From NCBI GenBank assembly GCA_003223555.1, contig QHVM01000071.1:1-56888 (forward strand): a stretch of DNA of 56,888 bases, written 5' to 3'. Every line of letters begins with the position of its first letter. Positions within the stretch are counted from its first letter, which is position 1. The notes under the pieces are model-generated. The model did not search any database and was not told where the DNA came from. It saw only the letters and a list, made by a program, of their open reading frames with translations. The stretch comes from Acidobacteriota bacterium. Its GTDB lineage: Bacteria; Acidobacteriota; Vicinamibacteria; Fen-336. Below are positions 1 through 8,211 of this stretch, in pieces. The position numbers were made by a program, and so were the translations under genes.

Positions 1-296
1 TAGTCGGCCAGGGGCCGGCCGAGGGCGTCCGCCTGCTCGCGCGACAGCACCGCCCCCCCGCGCACCATCGCCATGCGTCCCGCCCACGGCAGCCCGGCCA
101 GCGCCGCCTGCACGTCGGCCATGCAGCCGGTGCAGCAGAGGTGGTTGATCCAGAGGGTGACGTGCGTCCCCGCCACCGCCGGTCCGGCCGCGGAGGGCTG
201 CCAGAGGTGGCGGTTCTTGACGTAGTCGAGGACGAAGAGCCCGGCCGCCCACGCGAGCGTGAGGGCTACCACCTGGCGGACGTTGCTGAATCTCAT
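1..296 (-). CDS. Secreted/anchored HMA-like CxxC protein (3' end beyond window)
   Basis: Reads off the left edge, so only the first 98 codons are visible. The N-terminus has a hydrophobic segment (about residues 8-24, VVALTLAWAAGLFVLDYV) that should act as a signal anchor. It is followed by a short domain with the motif NHLCCTGCMADVQAAL at about residues 59-74. This resembles the metal-binding loop of heavy-metal-associated (HMA) domains, where the CxxC pair binds copper or mercury. The ATG lies 16 bases past the stop of the DoxX-like gene, so the two are probably co-transcribed behind the Crp/Fnr regulator. The likely role is metal or thiol-redox handling outside the membrane; this is inferred from the motif only. 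It could also be a thioredoxin-like fragment. Confidence 0.6.
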   Translation of the reverse strand, partial: MRFSNVRQVVALTLAWAAGLFVLDYVKNRHLWQPSAAGPAVAGTHVTLWINHLCCTGCMADVQAALAGLPWAGRMAMVRGGAVLSREQADALGRPLAD

Positions 297-312
297 GGAC
301 GCGGCCTCATGG

Positions 313-1495
313 TCAGAGGTTCGAGCGACTGGCGAAGGTCAGCAGGTACAGGAGGGGAAAGATCGCCGTGAAGGCGATGGCGACCGACGCGGGCACCACC
401 ACCGCGAGCTGGGCCGCCGGCCGTCCTCCCCGCGCGGCTGTCCGCTCCAGATCCTCGACGTGGGAGAACTCGGTCTGGGGCGCCGATGGGGTAGATGTGC
501 GGGATCTCGTCCCAGCCGAAGTCCACCACCATCAGCTTCGTGAAGACCCACAGCATCATCAGGCACCACACCCGGGTGAAGATGCCGGTCATGAGCATGA
601 ACCCGCTCAGCACCTCCGCGAGGCCGAAGGACACGATCCAGTTCTCGCGGCGGAAGGCGGGGTCGGTGCCGAGGGAGAAGAAGCCCAGCATGGGATCGTT
701 CATCACCCACGGGTAGTTGTCGGCCACCCCGGCGGTGAGGTTGTGGTTGTAGAGCTTGAACCAGCCGAGGGCGGTGAAGCCGAAGCCCAGGATGAGCCGC
801 ACCGCCCGCATCTGCCCGCGGTTGAGCTCGGTGATGGCCAGTTTGTGGGACTGCCAGGGCGACGAGACGTACACCGCCGCCACCGTCACGACCGGCAGCG
901 CGTCGACCGCCACCATCCAGCCCCACCGGAAGAGGTAGAGCCACGTGCCGAGGATCAAGGCCCCGCTGAGCGGCAGCAGCGTCTGGGTCAGGATCAGGAT
1001 GGCGAGGACGACCTGGATGAACTTGAAGGCGGTGGCCGAGCTGGGCTCCAGGGGATAGCTCGGCATGACCAGCGAGTCGTTGGTCGCCGAGTACATGAGC
1101 ACGAGGGCCGGGCTGCGCAGGAACATGATCACCGCCCACTCCCCCAGCGCGTGGAACCAGCCCAGGCGCACCGGCTTGTCCATGACGAAGGAGGCCAGGT
1201 GATGCAGCCAGCGCTGCGGGCCGCCGCGCAGCGGGCCGCGGGCGAGGTGCTCGACGGCGGCGTCCAGGGTCTGGCGGAAGAACCACACGATGGTGAAGAC
1301 CGCCAGCACGGCGAAGACCGTGGTGCCGATCCGCATCATGTTGGGGTTGATGCCGAAGGGGCTGCCCGGCGTGCGGCGGAAGTACTCGGTGTGCAGGGGA
1401 TACTTCAGGTTGTGCTTGACGAAGCGCTCGTGCGCGTAGACGGCCGCCGGCCACAGGACCGCCCCCGCCAGGAGCCAGGCGGACCTCCTCTTCAT
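313..1495 (-). CDS. DoxX-like multi-pass membrane protein, frameshifted near its C-terminus
   Basis: Integral membrane protein of about 394 residues with a signal-like start and several hydrophobic helices. The second half (LGFGFTALGWFKLYNHN, then GLAEVLSGFMLMTGIFTR) is DoxX-like. DoxX relatives are linked to thiol and sulfur oxidation or oxidative stress. The frame that gives GWDEIPHIYPIGA runs into low-complexity Arg/Gly sequence after the CCCC run (minus strand) at 477-480. Removing one C joins it to a second frame that reads QTEFSHVEDLERTAARGG, then a hydrophobic helix (AIFPLLYLLTFA), and stops at 313. I take 313 as the true end. A homopolymer sequencing error or a real frameshift would look the same. 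The ATG overlaps the stop of the upstream regulator gene (ATGA), so the two genes are translationally coupled. Confidence 0.6.
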
Positions 1496-2136
1496 GACCA
1501 GTCCGACGCATACTCCAGCGCGCGCGAGAGCGCTTTGGGGTCGGGCACCACGAGCTGGCCCCGATCCAGGCGGATGAGCCCCTGATCCTGGAACTGGGCC
1601 AGCAGGCGGCTCACGCTCTCGCGGCTCGCGCCCACCATGCCGGCCAGGTCGGCGCTCGTGAGCTTGATACCGATGCGGGTCCCCTCCGGGCTGGCCTGCC
1701 CGTGCTGGTCGCAGAGCTGGACGAGCAGCCGGAGGAGGCGATAGGGGACCTCGCGGAACGACATCTCCATCATCTCGCCGGAGACGTGGGGGTGCTCGGC
1801 CACGAACTTCTCGAAGTCGCGGCGGGAGATGGAGAGCGTCTCGGTGTCATCGAGGGCGGCGACCGTGGCCGAGCGCGGCTGGCCGTCCAGCATGGCCAGC
1901 TCCCCCACGATCTCGCGCGGGCTGAGGATCTTGAGGATCCGCTCCCGGCCCTGTTCCGAGGTCTGGTAGACCTTCACCGACCCGGACACGATCAGGTGGA
2001 GCGAGTCGGAGGGATCGCCCTGGAAGAAGAGGACCGTGTCGCGGGGGAACCGAGTCCGCTTGACGATCCCGCCCAGCCGCGCGAGCTCGGAAGGAGTGAG
2101 CTTCTCGAAGATCGGGATCTGGGACAGCTCGTCCAT
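1492..2136 (-). CDS. Crp/Fnr-family transcriptional regulator
   Basis: A 214-residue regulator with an N-terminal cyclic-nucleotide-binding-type beta roll (residues about 10-120, including FFQGDPSDSLHLIVSGSV and EIVGELAMLDGQPRSATV). A C-terminal Crp-type winged helix follows, with recognition helix region LAGMVGASRESVSRLLAQF. There is no N-terminal cysteine cluster, so this is not an oxygen-sensing FNR with an iron-sulfur centre. It may respond to a nucleotide or have no ligand. It is the first gene of a three-gene minus-strand operon and overlaps the DoxX-like gene by four bases. It therefore probably controls that operon and itself. No clear Crp-type palindrome was found in the 137 bases upstream. 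Confidence 0.88.
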   Translation of the reverse strand: MDELSQIPIFEKLTPSELARLGGIVKRTRFPRDTVLFFQGDPSDSLHLIVSGSVKVYQTSEQGRERILKILSPREIVGELAMLDGQPRSATVAALDDTETLSISRRDFEKFVAEHPHVSGEMMEMSFREVPYRLLRLLVQLCDQHGQASPEGTRIGIKLTSADLAGMVGASRESVSRLLAQFQDQGLIRLDRGQLVVPDPKALSRALEYASDWS

Positions 2137-2273
2137 GGTCCGAAGCCCAACCGTCGTCGTGCCGGAGAGATGGATGAAGGACAGCGGACATTACTTCGTT
2201 TTTTCCGAGCGAGCAACCAGGGAATTCTCCGAGTCTGCGCGCCATTTCGTAGTCTTTCTAGGGAGGTCGAGCT

Positions 2274-2714
2274 ATGCCCGAGCAAGAGACGTTGGAGAAG
2301 GCCCACGAGGACGAGCGGGAGGGGAAGGCCCCCAGCACCCAGGCCGGGGAGTTCGTGCGCGAGGAGATGCACCATGTCCGGGAAGGAAAGCACGGCGCGC
2401 GTTCGACCAAGCAGGCCATCGCCATCGGCCTGTCCAAGGCTCGGCGTTCGGGGGTGAAGCTGGGCGCACCCAAGGGTCCGGCCGCCACCCGGAAGAAGGC
2501 ATCCCAGGACATCAAGAGGGGAAAGAGCCGGAGGCGCCCCTCCGGGACGCGGGCGCGGGCGGTCAGGAAGGCCCTGCGGCGTGAAGGCCGGTCGGCCGCT
2601 TCCCGCGGCTCGCTCGCCCGTCAGGCCCGCTCGTCCGCGCGCGGTCGCGGGGCCGCCGCCCGGAGCCGGGCGGGCAGGAAGGCCGCCGCGACCCGGGCCC
2701 GTCGGCGGAAGTGA
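2274..2714 (+). CDS. Lys/Arg/Ala-rich protein with DUF6496-like N-terminus
   Basis: A 146-residue protein. The N-terminus (about residues 1-75) has the pattern FVREEMHHVREGKHGARST followed by KQAIAIGLSKARRSG, typical of the small DUF6496 family. The C-terminal half is almost entirely Arg, Lys, Ala, Gly and Ser, like a histone-H1-type tail. The start is fixed by the GGGAGGTC ribosome-binding site just upstream of the ATG. It is divergent from the Crp/Fnr operon. The basic tail suggests nucleic-acid binding, but the function of the family is not known to me. The extreme composition is not explained by the high GC alone, because the reading frame is kept with a real ribosome-binding site and a conserved N-terminus. 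Confidence 0.7.
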   Translation: MPEQETLEKAHEDEREGKAPSTQAGEFVREEMHHVREGKHGARSTKQAIAIGLSKARRSGVKLGAPKGPAATRKKASQDIKRGKSRRRPSGTRARAVRKALRREGRSAASRGSLARQARSSARGRGAAARSRAGRKAAATRARRRK

Positions 2715-2734
2715 TACGCGGCCGGCCCTGAGCT

Positions 2735-3988
2735 CTACTCGTAGCGGAGGGCCTCCACCGGGTCCAGGCGTGAAGCGCGCAAGGCGGGCACCAGCCCGCT
2801 GAGGATCCCGACCAGGACCAGGATGCCGGTGGAGGCCGCCACCGTCGCCAGCGAAAGGTGGAGGTGGATGTCGCCTTTGCCGCTGGTGTCTTCGAACAGG
2901 GGACCCAGGAACGGCAAGGTGCCGATCGCGGCGATGAGGCCGGGGGCGATGAGCATTCCCAGCAGCCCTCCGGCCAGGGTCAGCGCCAGGGCCTCGGCCA
3001 GGAACTGCGCGCGGATGTGGCGGCGGCGGGCTCCCAGGGCGCGCCGGAGTCCGATCTCGCGGATGCGCTCGTCGACCGAGACGAGCATGATGTTCATCAC
3101 CCCGACCCCCCCGATCCCCAGGGTCAGCGTCCCCACGAAGACGAGCAGGACCTGGAGGCCGATCGTGATGCCGTCGATCACGGGGCGGAACTCCTCCCGC
3201 CCGAACATCTGGACGGCCCGCTTGTCGGTCGCCGAGAAGCGCTGCCGCTTCCCGATGGCCGCCCGCACCTGGTTGATCGCCTGGGGCTCGAGCGACGGCG
3301 CCACCGAGGAGAACACGAACGTGCTCGCATAGCGGGTGTCCCACAGGTCGGAGGCCGCAGTGTAGGGGATGAACACGGAGTCGTCGTCGCTCGTGAAGTA
3401 GTTGCTGAGCTGCAGCTTCCGGTCCATGACGCCCACCACGGTGAACGCGGCGCCCCCGACCTTCACCGTCTCCCCCACCGCGGGCCGGCCGCCGAAGAGC
3501 TTCTCCCGTGCCCGGCCGCCGAGGAAGATCACGCGCCGCCGCTCGACGAAATCCTCGGGGTTGATCCAGCGCCCTTCGCCGGGCACCTCGTTGCGGATCT
3601 CGCCGTACTCGGGGTACACGCCGCGGGTGGCGGTATTGATGAAGCGGTCGCCGTAGGCGATGGCCAGCCAGCGCACCGTCTCCAGGCTGGTGAGCTTGAC
3701 CATCGTGGCTTCGGCGCGCACCGCCTCCAGGTCCTCCTTCTCGAAGCGGATGGCGCGGCCCGCCCGCTCGCCCCCCGCCTGCTCGCTGGTCTGCCCCGGC
3801 CAGGCCACCACCGCGCTCTTGCCGAACGCGTTGAAGCCCCGCACGAGGGCCCCCCGGAAACCGCTGCCGTAGGCCATGAGGACCGTCACGGCCACGATGC
3901 CCCACACGATGCCGAGCATGGTGAGGACGCTGCGGGTGCGGTTGCGCCCCAGCGCGTCCCAGGCCAGGACCAGCACCTCGCGCAGCAT
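2735..3988 (-). CDS. ABC transporter permease, MacB/FtsX type (second of pair)
   Basis: A 417-residue inner-membrane permease with the MacB-type layout. One N-terminal helix (RSVLTMLGIVWGIVAVTVLM) is followed by a large periplasmic domain (residues about 45-290). Three C-terminal helices form the FtsX domain, with the conserved GIGGVGVMNIMLVSVDERIREIGLRRALG motif region near residues 300-330. It ends in the family's DPVEALRYE. Proteins of this class move lipoproteins, peptides or other hydrophobic compounds across the envelope by mechanotransmission rather than forming a channel. The start overlaps the stop of the upstream permease (ATGA). No ATPase domain is present in this protein or its neighbours. 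Confidence 0.9.
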   Translation of the reverse strand: MLREVLVLAWDALGRNRTRSVLTMLGIVWGIVAVTVLMAYGSGFRGALVRGFNAFGKSAVVAWPGQTSEQAGGERAGRAIRFEKEDLEAVRAEATMVKLTSLETVRWLAIAYGDRFINTATRGVYPEYGEIRNEVPGEGRWINPEDFVERRRVIFLGGRAREKLFGGRPAVGETVKVGGAAFTVVGVMDRKLQLSNYFTSDDDSVFIPYTAASDLWDTRYASTFVFSSVAPSLEPQAINQVRAAIGKRQRFSATDKRAVQMFGREEFRPVIDGITIGLQVLLVFVGTLTLGIGGVGVMNIMLVSVDERIREIGLRRALGARRRHIRAQFLAEALALTLAGGLLGMLIAPGLIAAIGTLPFLGPLFEDTSGKGDIHLHLSLATVAASTGILVLVGILSGLVPALRASRLDPVEALRYE

Positions 3989-5247
3989 CAGCCCCCCACC
4001 TCGGTGCGCAGGGCCTCGATGGGATCGACCGCCGCCGCCCGGCCGGCCGGGTAGAGGGCCGAGAGCACCGCCACCGTCCCCAGCAGGAGGAAGGCCAGCG
4101 TCCCGGACTGCCAGGTGGGCAGGAGGCCGGCGAAGTACTGCGGCATCGGCAGCAGGTTCACGAGGGCGCAGATGGCGTAGGCGAAGCTCAGCCCGGCCCC
4201 CCCGCTCAGGAAGACGACGATCATCGTCTCCACGAAGAACTGCCGGACGATGCTGTGCCGGGTCGCGCCCACCGCCTTGCGGACGCCGATCTCGCGCGTC
4301 CGCTCCCTCACCGCGACCAGCATCACGTTCATCACGCCGATGCCGCCGATGAAGAGGGTGGCCAGCCCCACCGCGCCCAGGAAGTACTTCATCCCGTCCG
4401 TCATCTTCGCGAAGGCCTGGGCCTCCTCGACCGTGTCCCAGATGCCGGCCGCCTCCTTGTCGTGGGGGTCGAAGCCGTGCAGGCGGGCCAGCGACTGCCG
4501 GACCTCCCACTTGCACGGCTCGTGCTGGCCCAGGGACTTCGGCACGGCGATCAGCCGGTCGACGGAGTCGGGCCGGGCCGGGGGCTTGTTCGGAAAGTCC
4601 CGGCGCACCGCGGCGAAGGGCACGAACACCTTGGCGATGTCCTGGCCGTCGTAGCTCGAGTCCTGCTCCTTGTGGCGCATGACGCCGATGACGACGTAGG
4701 GGAACGCGCCGACGCGGATCGTCTCGCCGAGGGCGGGCCGGCTGCCGAAGAGCTGCTTCCTGGCGTCGCTGCCGAGGAAGGCCACCCGCCGGGCGTCCTT
4801 CTCGTCCTCCCAGTTGGGGTAGCGCCCTTCGGCGGCCGGGATGCTCCGCACCTCGGCGAACTCCGGCAGCGAGCCGGTGACCCTGAGGGCGGCGTTGTTG
4901 TAGAGGCTGCGCACGGGGACGCTGCCCTGGCCCAGCTCGGGCATCACGAAGGCGCAATCGGGCGACTGCGCCTGGACCGCCAGGTGGTCGTCGTCCTTCC
5001 ACTGGACCTGCCGGCCGGCCCGCGTGCCGCCGGCCTGCATGCTGGTGCGGCCGGCGAAGACGATCATGATGTCGCGGCCGAACTGCTCGGCCACCCTGGC
5101 CTGCCCCACCCGCAGCCCCTCACCGGCCGCCACCATCAGGGTGATGGAGACGATGCCCCAGGCGATGCCGAACATCGTCAGGGCGGTGCGGAGCTTGTGC
5201 GCGGACAGCGTCTGGACCGTATCGCGGATGAGGTCCCGGAAGAGCAT
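3988..5247 (-). CDS. ABC transporter permease, MacB/FtsX type (first of pair)
   Basis: A 419-residue paralogue of the following permease. It has an N-terminal helix (LRTALTMFGIAWGIVSITLM), a periplasmic MacB-like domain, and the FtsX signature FIGGIGVMNVMLVAVRERTREIGVRKAVGA around residues 298-328. Two further helices and the ending AVDPIEALRTEVGG complete it. It starts directly after the MacA-like adaptor stop (adjacent bases) and overlaps the second permease by four bases, so the three genes form one transcript. The two permeases probably form a heterodimer that works with the adaptor and with an ATPase encoded elsewhere. The substrate cannot be told from sequence. Confidence 0.9.
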   Translation of the reverse strand: MLFRDLIRDTVQTLSAHKLRTALTMFGIAWGIVSITLMVAAGEGLRVGQARVAEQFGRDIMIVFAGRTSMQAGGTRAGRQVQWKDDDHLAVQAQSPDCAFVMPELGQGSVPVRSLYNNAALRVTGSLPEFAEVRSIPAAEGRYPNWEDEKDARRVAFLGSDARKQLFGSRPALGETIRVGAFPYVVIGVMRHKEQDSSYDGQDIAKVFVPFAAVRRDFPNKPPARPDSVDRLIAVPKSLGQHEPCKWEVRQSLARLHGFDPHDKEAAGIWDTVEEAQAFAKMTDGMKYFLGAVGLATLFIGGIGVMNVMLVAVRERTREIGVRKAVGATRHSIVRQFFVETMIVVFLSGGAGLSFAYAICALVNLLPMPQYFAGLLPTWQSGTLAFLLLGTVAVLSALYPAGRAAAVDPIEALRTEVGG

Positions 5248-6411
5248 CTACTGCAGCACGACCTTGTCGCCCGGCTTCAGGCCCTCCAGCACCTCGGCCT
5301 TGACCCCGTTGGAGATCCCGACCTTCACCGGCACCTTGCGGCGACCGTTTTCGCCCTTGGGGTCGGGCACCTCGACGGTGGTCTTCCGGTCCTTGTCATA
5401 GATCACCGCCGAGTCGGGGACGAGGAGCACGCTCTTCTTCTCTTCGCGGATGATCTCGGCATTGGCGCTCATGTTGGCCTTCAGCTCCCCGCCCGGGTTG
5501 TCGATCGAGACCCGCACCTCGAAGGTGGTGACGTTGTCCTTCTCCTTGCCGAAGGGAGAGATCTTGGTCACCTTGCCCTCGAATTTCTTGTCCTTGAAGG
5601 ACTCCACCGTGATGCGGGCGGGCTGGCCGAGGTAGACCTTGCCGATGTCCGCCTCGTCCACCTTCCCGAGCACGTACACGCGGGTGACGTCGCCCAGCGT
5701 CATGATGAGGGTGGCCTGGGAGCCGAGGACCAGGATCGAGCTGACCGCGTCGCCCACCTCGACGTCGCGGGACAGGACGAGGCCGTTCATGGGGCTCACG
5801 ATCGTCGAGTTGCGCAGGTCGGTGTCGGCGCGCTCGACGGTGGCCTGGGCCCGGGCGACCTCCGCCTGGTTGACCGACACGTTGCTCTGGGCCGCGTGCT
5901 GCTTGTTGAGGGCCAGCTCGTACTCCTTCTGGGCGTCCTCGAGCACGTTGGTGGAGATGAGTCCCTGCTCGTAGAGCCGGCGGGCGCGCTCGGCGGCCGA
6001 CTTCAGGAACGGCAGGTCGGGGCCCTCGGCCTCGACCTTCGTCCGCTGGAGGGCCGCCTGGGCCGAGAGCAACTGTGCCCGCGCTTCCCGCAGCTGGGCC
6101 TGCAGCGTCTCCTTGTCCAGGTCCACGAGCAACTGCCCCTCCCGGACGGTGTCGCCGTAGTCGGCGTACAGCTTCTTGACGATGCCGCTCGCCTTCGACT
6201 TGATCTCCACCTTGGAGAGGGGCTGGATCTTCCCCGTCGCCACCACCGAGCGCGCGATGTCGCCCTTCTCCGCCGTGGCGAGCTTCGAGGGATCGATCTC
6301 GGTCTTCGACCGGGACGCCGAGACGATCCCCACGATCGCCAGCACCACCCCCAGAGCGCCGGCACCCAGGTAGATGCGCCGCCGCCGACGCTTGCCATTG
6401 CTTTCGGTCAT
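5248..6411 (-). CDS. MacA-like periplasmic adaptor (membrane fusion protein)
   Basis: A 387-residue adaptor. A basic N-terminus and one membrane anchor (IYLGAGALGVVLAIVGIVSA) come first. Next is a lipoyl-like half-motif (VATGKIQPLSKVEIKSKASG), a long alpha-helical hairpin (residues about 85-190, rich in Ala, Gln and Glu), the second lipoyl half (STIVSPMNGLVLSRDVEVGD), and beta-barrel and membrane-proximal domains. Such adaptors link an inner-membrane ABC or RND transporter to an outer-membrane exit duct. I chose the ATG at 6411, preceded by a GGGGGG tract 8-13 bases upstream, over an in-frame TTG at 6441. It is the first gene of the adaptor-permease-permease operon. No TolC-like gene is nearby. 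Confidence 0.88.
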   Translation of the reverse strand: MTESNGKRRRRRIYLGAGALGVVLAIVGIVSASRSKTEIDPSKLATAEKGDIARSVVATGKIQPLSKVEIKSKASGIVKKLYADYGDTVREGQLLVDLDKETLQAQLREARAQLLSAQAALQRTKVEAEGPDLPFLKSAAERARRLYEQGLISTNVLEDAQKEYELALNKQHAAQSNVSVNQAEVARAQATVERADTDLRNSTIVSPMNGLVLSRDVEVGDAVSSILVLGSQATLIMTLGDVTRVYVLGKVDEADIGKVYLGQPARITVESFKDKKFEGKVTKISPFGKEKDNVTTFEVRVSIDNPGGELKANMSANAEIIREEKKSVLLVPDSAVIYDKDRKTTVEVPDPKGENGRRKVPVKVGISNGVKAEVLEGLKPGDKVVLQ

Positions 6412-6487
6412 TTTCTTGGACCCCCCCAGACGGCGCCGCAAGCGTAAACGCTGCCGGGAAGCAAAGGTTCCCGAAATGCAGGCGTGC

Positions 6488-7024
6488 TCAGGGTTTGCGG
6501 GCCACGACGGCCGCCAGGTGTCGTCCTTCGATGAGGCCGTCGCGCTCGCGCACGATGGTCATGGGCCGCAGGCGCTTTTGCAACTCCCCGTGCTTCAGCA
6601 AGAAATCGGGATGCCGGGGCTTGCCGAGCCGGGCCTGCTCCACCGTGAACGTCTCATAGAAGAGGAGGCCGCCGGGGGCGACGGCGCGGACGAGAGCAGG
6701 GAAAAGAGGCCGGTGGAGGTAGTGGCTGACGACGACCAGGTCGAAGGCCTCCCGGCCCAGGTCCGCCTCTCCGGTCTCCAGGTCGACGATCCGGGCCTCC
6801 ACGGTGAGGCGCCGGCGGGCGGCCTCGGCGCGAAGCCCTTCGAGCGCTCGCGGGTCCCGGTCGACGGCCGTCACGGCCAGGCCGCGCTCGGCCAGGAAGA
6901 GCGCATGACGGCCCCGGCCGCAGGCGACGTCGAGAGCGCGGCCGGGGCGGGGAATCAGGTCGGCGTTGACGAGGAGCCAGGCCGAAGGCGGGAGGTCGAG
7001 GGGGTCAGGGGCGTCCGCGGTCAC
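6488..7024 (-). CDS. Class I SAM-dependent methyltransferase, TehB-like
   Basis: A 178-residue cytosolic methyltransferase. Motif I reads ALDVACGRGRHALFLAERG (residues about 30-48), followed by the acidic end of beta 2 (VTAVDRDP) and motif IV (FDLVVVSHYLHRPLFP). The layout matches the small TehB/tellurite-resistance-like group, which methylates small electrophiles or metalloids, but substrate cannot be inferred. Translation appears to start at a GTG. It lies 19 bases downstream of a small membrane-protein gene on the same strand and 76 bases upstream of the adaptor operon. Co-transcription with the small gene is likely. Confidence 0.78.
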   Translation of the reverse strand: MTADAPDPLDLPPSAWLLVNADLIPRPGRALDVACGRGRHALFLAERGLAVTAVDRDPRALEGLRAEAARRRLTVEARIVDLETGEADLGREAFDLVVVSHYLHRPLFPALVRAVAPGGLLFYETFTVEQARLGKPRHPDFLLKHGELQKRLRPMTIVRERDGLIEGRHLAAVVARKP

Positions 7025-7043
7025 GCCCCCAGGATAGAGCGTC

Positions 7044-7265
7044 CTACAGGGCGCGGTTCGTTTCCGCGGCGCGAGCCATCCGCTCCGACGACGGAGCGTG
7101 GGTGATGAAGCCCACCGCTCCCGCCACCATCACCGCCAGCGTGATCGCGAACGCGAGGTCGCGACCGACCTCCAGCGCCTTGTCCCTCGTCGAGAGCGCC
7201 GCGCCGTAGCGCTCGGTCCACGCCAGCGTCGTTCCCTGGATCCGCATCGTGCTCGGGGTCGCCAT
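7044..7265 (-). CDS. Small single-helix membrane protein, unknown function
   Basis: A 73-residue protein starting at an ATG with a good GGAGG site 9 bases upstream. The N-terminal half is hydrophilic (MATPSTMRIQGTTLAWTERY). The middle contains one hydrophobic segment (LAFAITLAVMVAGAVGFITH, residues about 38-57), and the C-terminus is short and charged. I do not recognise a family. It is followed closely by the TehB-like methyltransferase and is divergent from the DUF4013 gene. The ribosome-binding site and clean frame argue that it is real. Confidence 0.5.
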   Translation of the reverse strand: MATPSTMRIQGTTLAWTERYGAALSTRDKALEVGRDLAFAITLAVMVAGAVGFITHAPSSERMARAAETNRAL

Positions 7266-7451
7266 TGGATCGCCTCCGATCTCGGTTTCAGAAGCTGAGA
7301 CGAAGGCCGAGCGGCGAGGGTTGCGTTTATTTTTGTCAATGCGTCGGCGTCCACCGGCTTGGATGATGTCGTCGCCCCCGGTCGCCCCCCGTCGGTTGAC
7401 GCCGCCGCCGCCTCCACGTACTGTCGGCGACGATCCTGACAGGAGGAGGCC

Positions 7452-8189
7452 ATGACTGCGCCGCCCCCGCACCCGCCCTCGCGCGACCTCGACCTCGGGC
7501 AGGCCTTCCGCTTCTTCTTCGAGGACCCCGACTGGGTCAAGAAGATCCTCATCGGCGGCGTGTTCATGCTGCTGTCGACCTTCATCGTGGGCGCCGTCTT
7601 CGTGGCCGGCTACGGCGTGCACCTGCTCCGGCGCGTCGTCCGCGGCGAGCCGCGCCCGCTGCCGGAATGGGAGGAGCTGGGCCGCTTCTTCGGCGACGGC
7701 CTCCGGGCGCTCGGGCTCTACCTCGTCCACCTGGTGGGCGTCGGCCTGGTGCCGGCGGCGTTCGGCTGCCTCATCGCCCTCATGGGCGGCGGCATGGCCG
7801 GTGTCTTCCCGTCGTCGCGCGGCGCGTCTTCCGATGCCGCCGGCGGACTCATCGCCCTGGCCATCATGGGCCTCTACGCGGTGACGTTCCTGCTCATGCT
7901 GCTGCTCGCCCTCTACTTCCCGGCCGCGTTCACGCGATTCGTCGTCCTCGACCGCTTCGGCGCCGGCTTCGAGGTGGCGCAGAACATCGAGTTCATCCGC
8001 CGCAACCTCGGGCGCTACGCCCTCGCCATCGTGGTCTACCTGCTGGCCAACCTGGTGGCCCAGGTCGGCATCATCGCCTGCTGCGTGGGCATCTTCCCGG
8101 CCTCCTTCTGGGCGTTCTGCGTCGCGGCCTGGGCGCTGGGCGAGGTCGCGCGGCGGGACCCGCAGCTCTTCGCGGCCGCCGCTCCCTGA
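7452..8189 (+). CDS. DUF4013 multi-pass membrane protein
   Basis: A 245-residue integral membrane protein. The N-terminus carries the family's short cytosolic lead (LDLGQAFRFFFEDPDWVKKILIGG). A first helix follows, then GYGVHLLRRVVRGEPRPLPEW, a signature that I associate with DUF4013. Several more helices follow, with a further amphipathic region AQNIEFIRRNLGRYALAI. The role of DUF4013 proteins is unknown. The start is supported by an AGGAGG site just before the ATG. The gene is not obviously linked to the ETF-quinone oxidoreductase gene that begins about 20 bases after its stop, though co-transcription is possible. Confidence 0.8.
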   Translation: MTAPPPHPPSRDLDLGQAFRFFFEDPDWVKKILIGGVFMLLSTFIVGAVFVAGYGVHLLRRVVRGEPRPLPEWEELGRFFGDGLRALGLYLVHLVGVGLVPAAFGCLIALMGGGMAGVFPSSRGASSDAAGGLIALAIMGLYAVTFLLMLLLALYFPAAFTRFVVLDRFGAGFEVAQNIEFIRRNLGRYALAIVVYLLANLVAQVGIIACCVGIFPASFWAFCVAAWALGEVARRDPQLFAAAAP

Positions 8190-8211
8190 ACGGCGTGGTA
8201 TGTTGCCGTCC

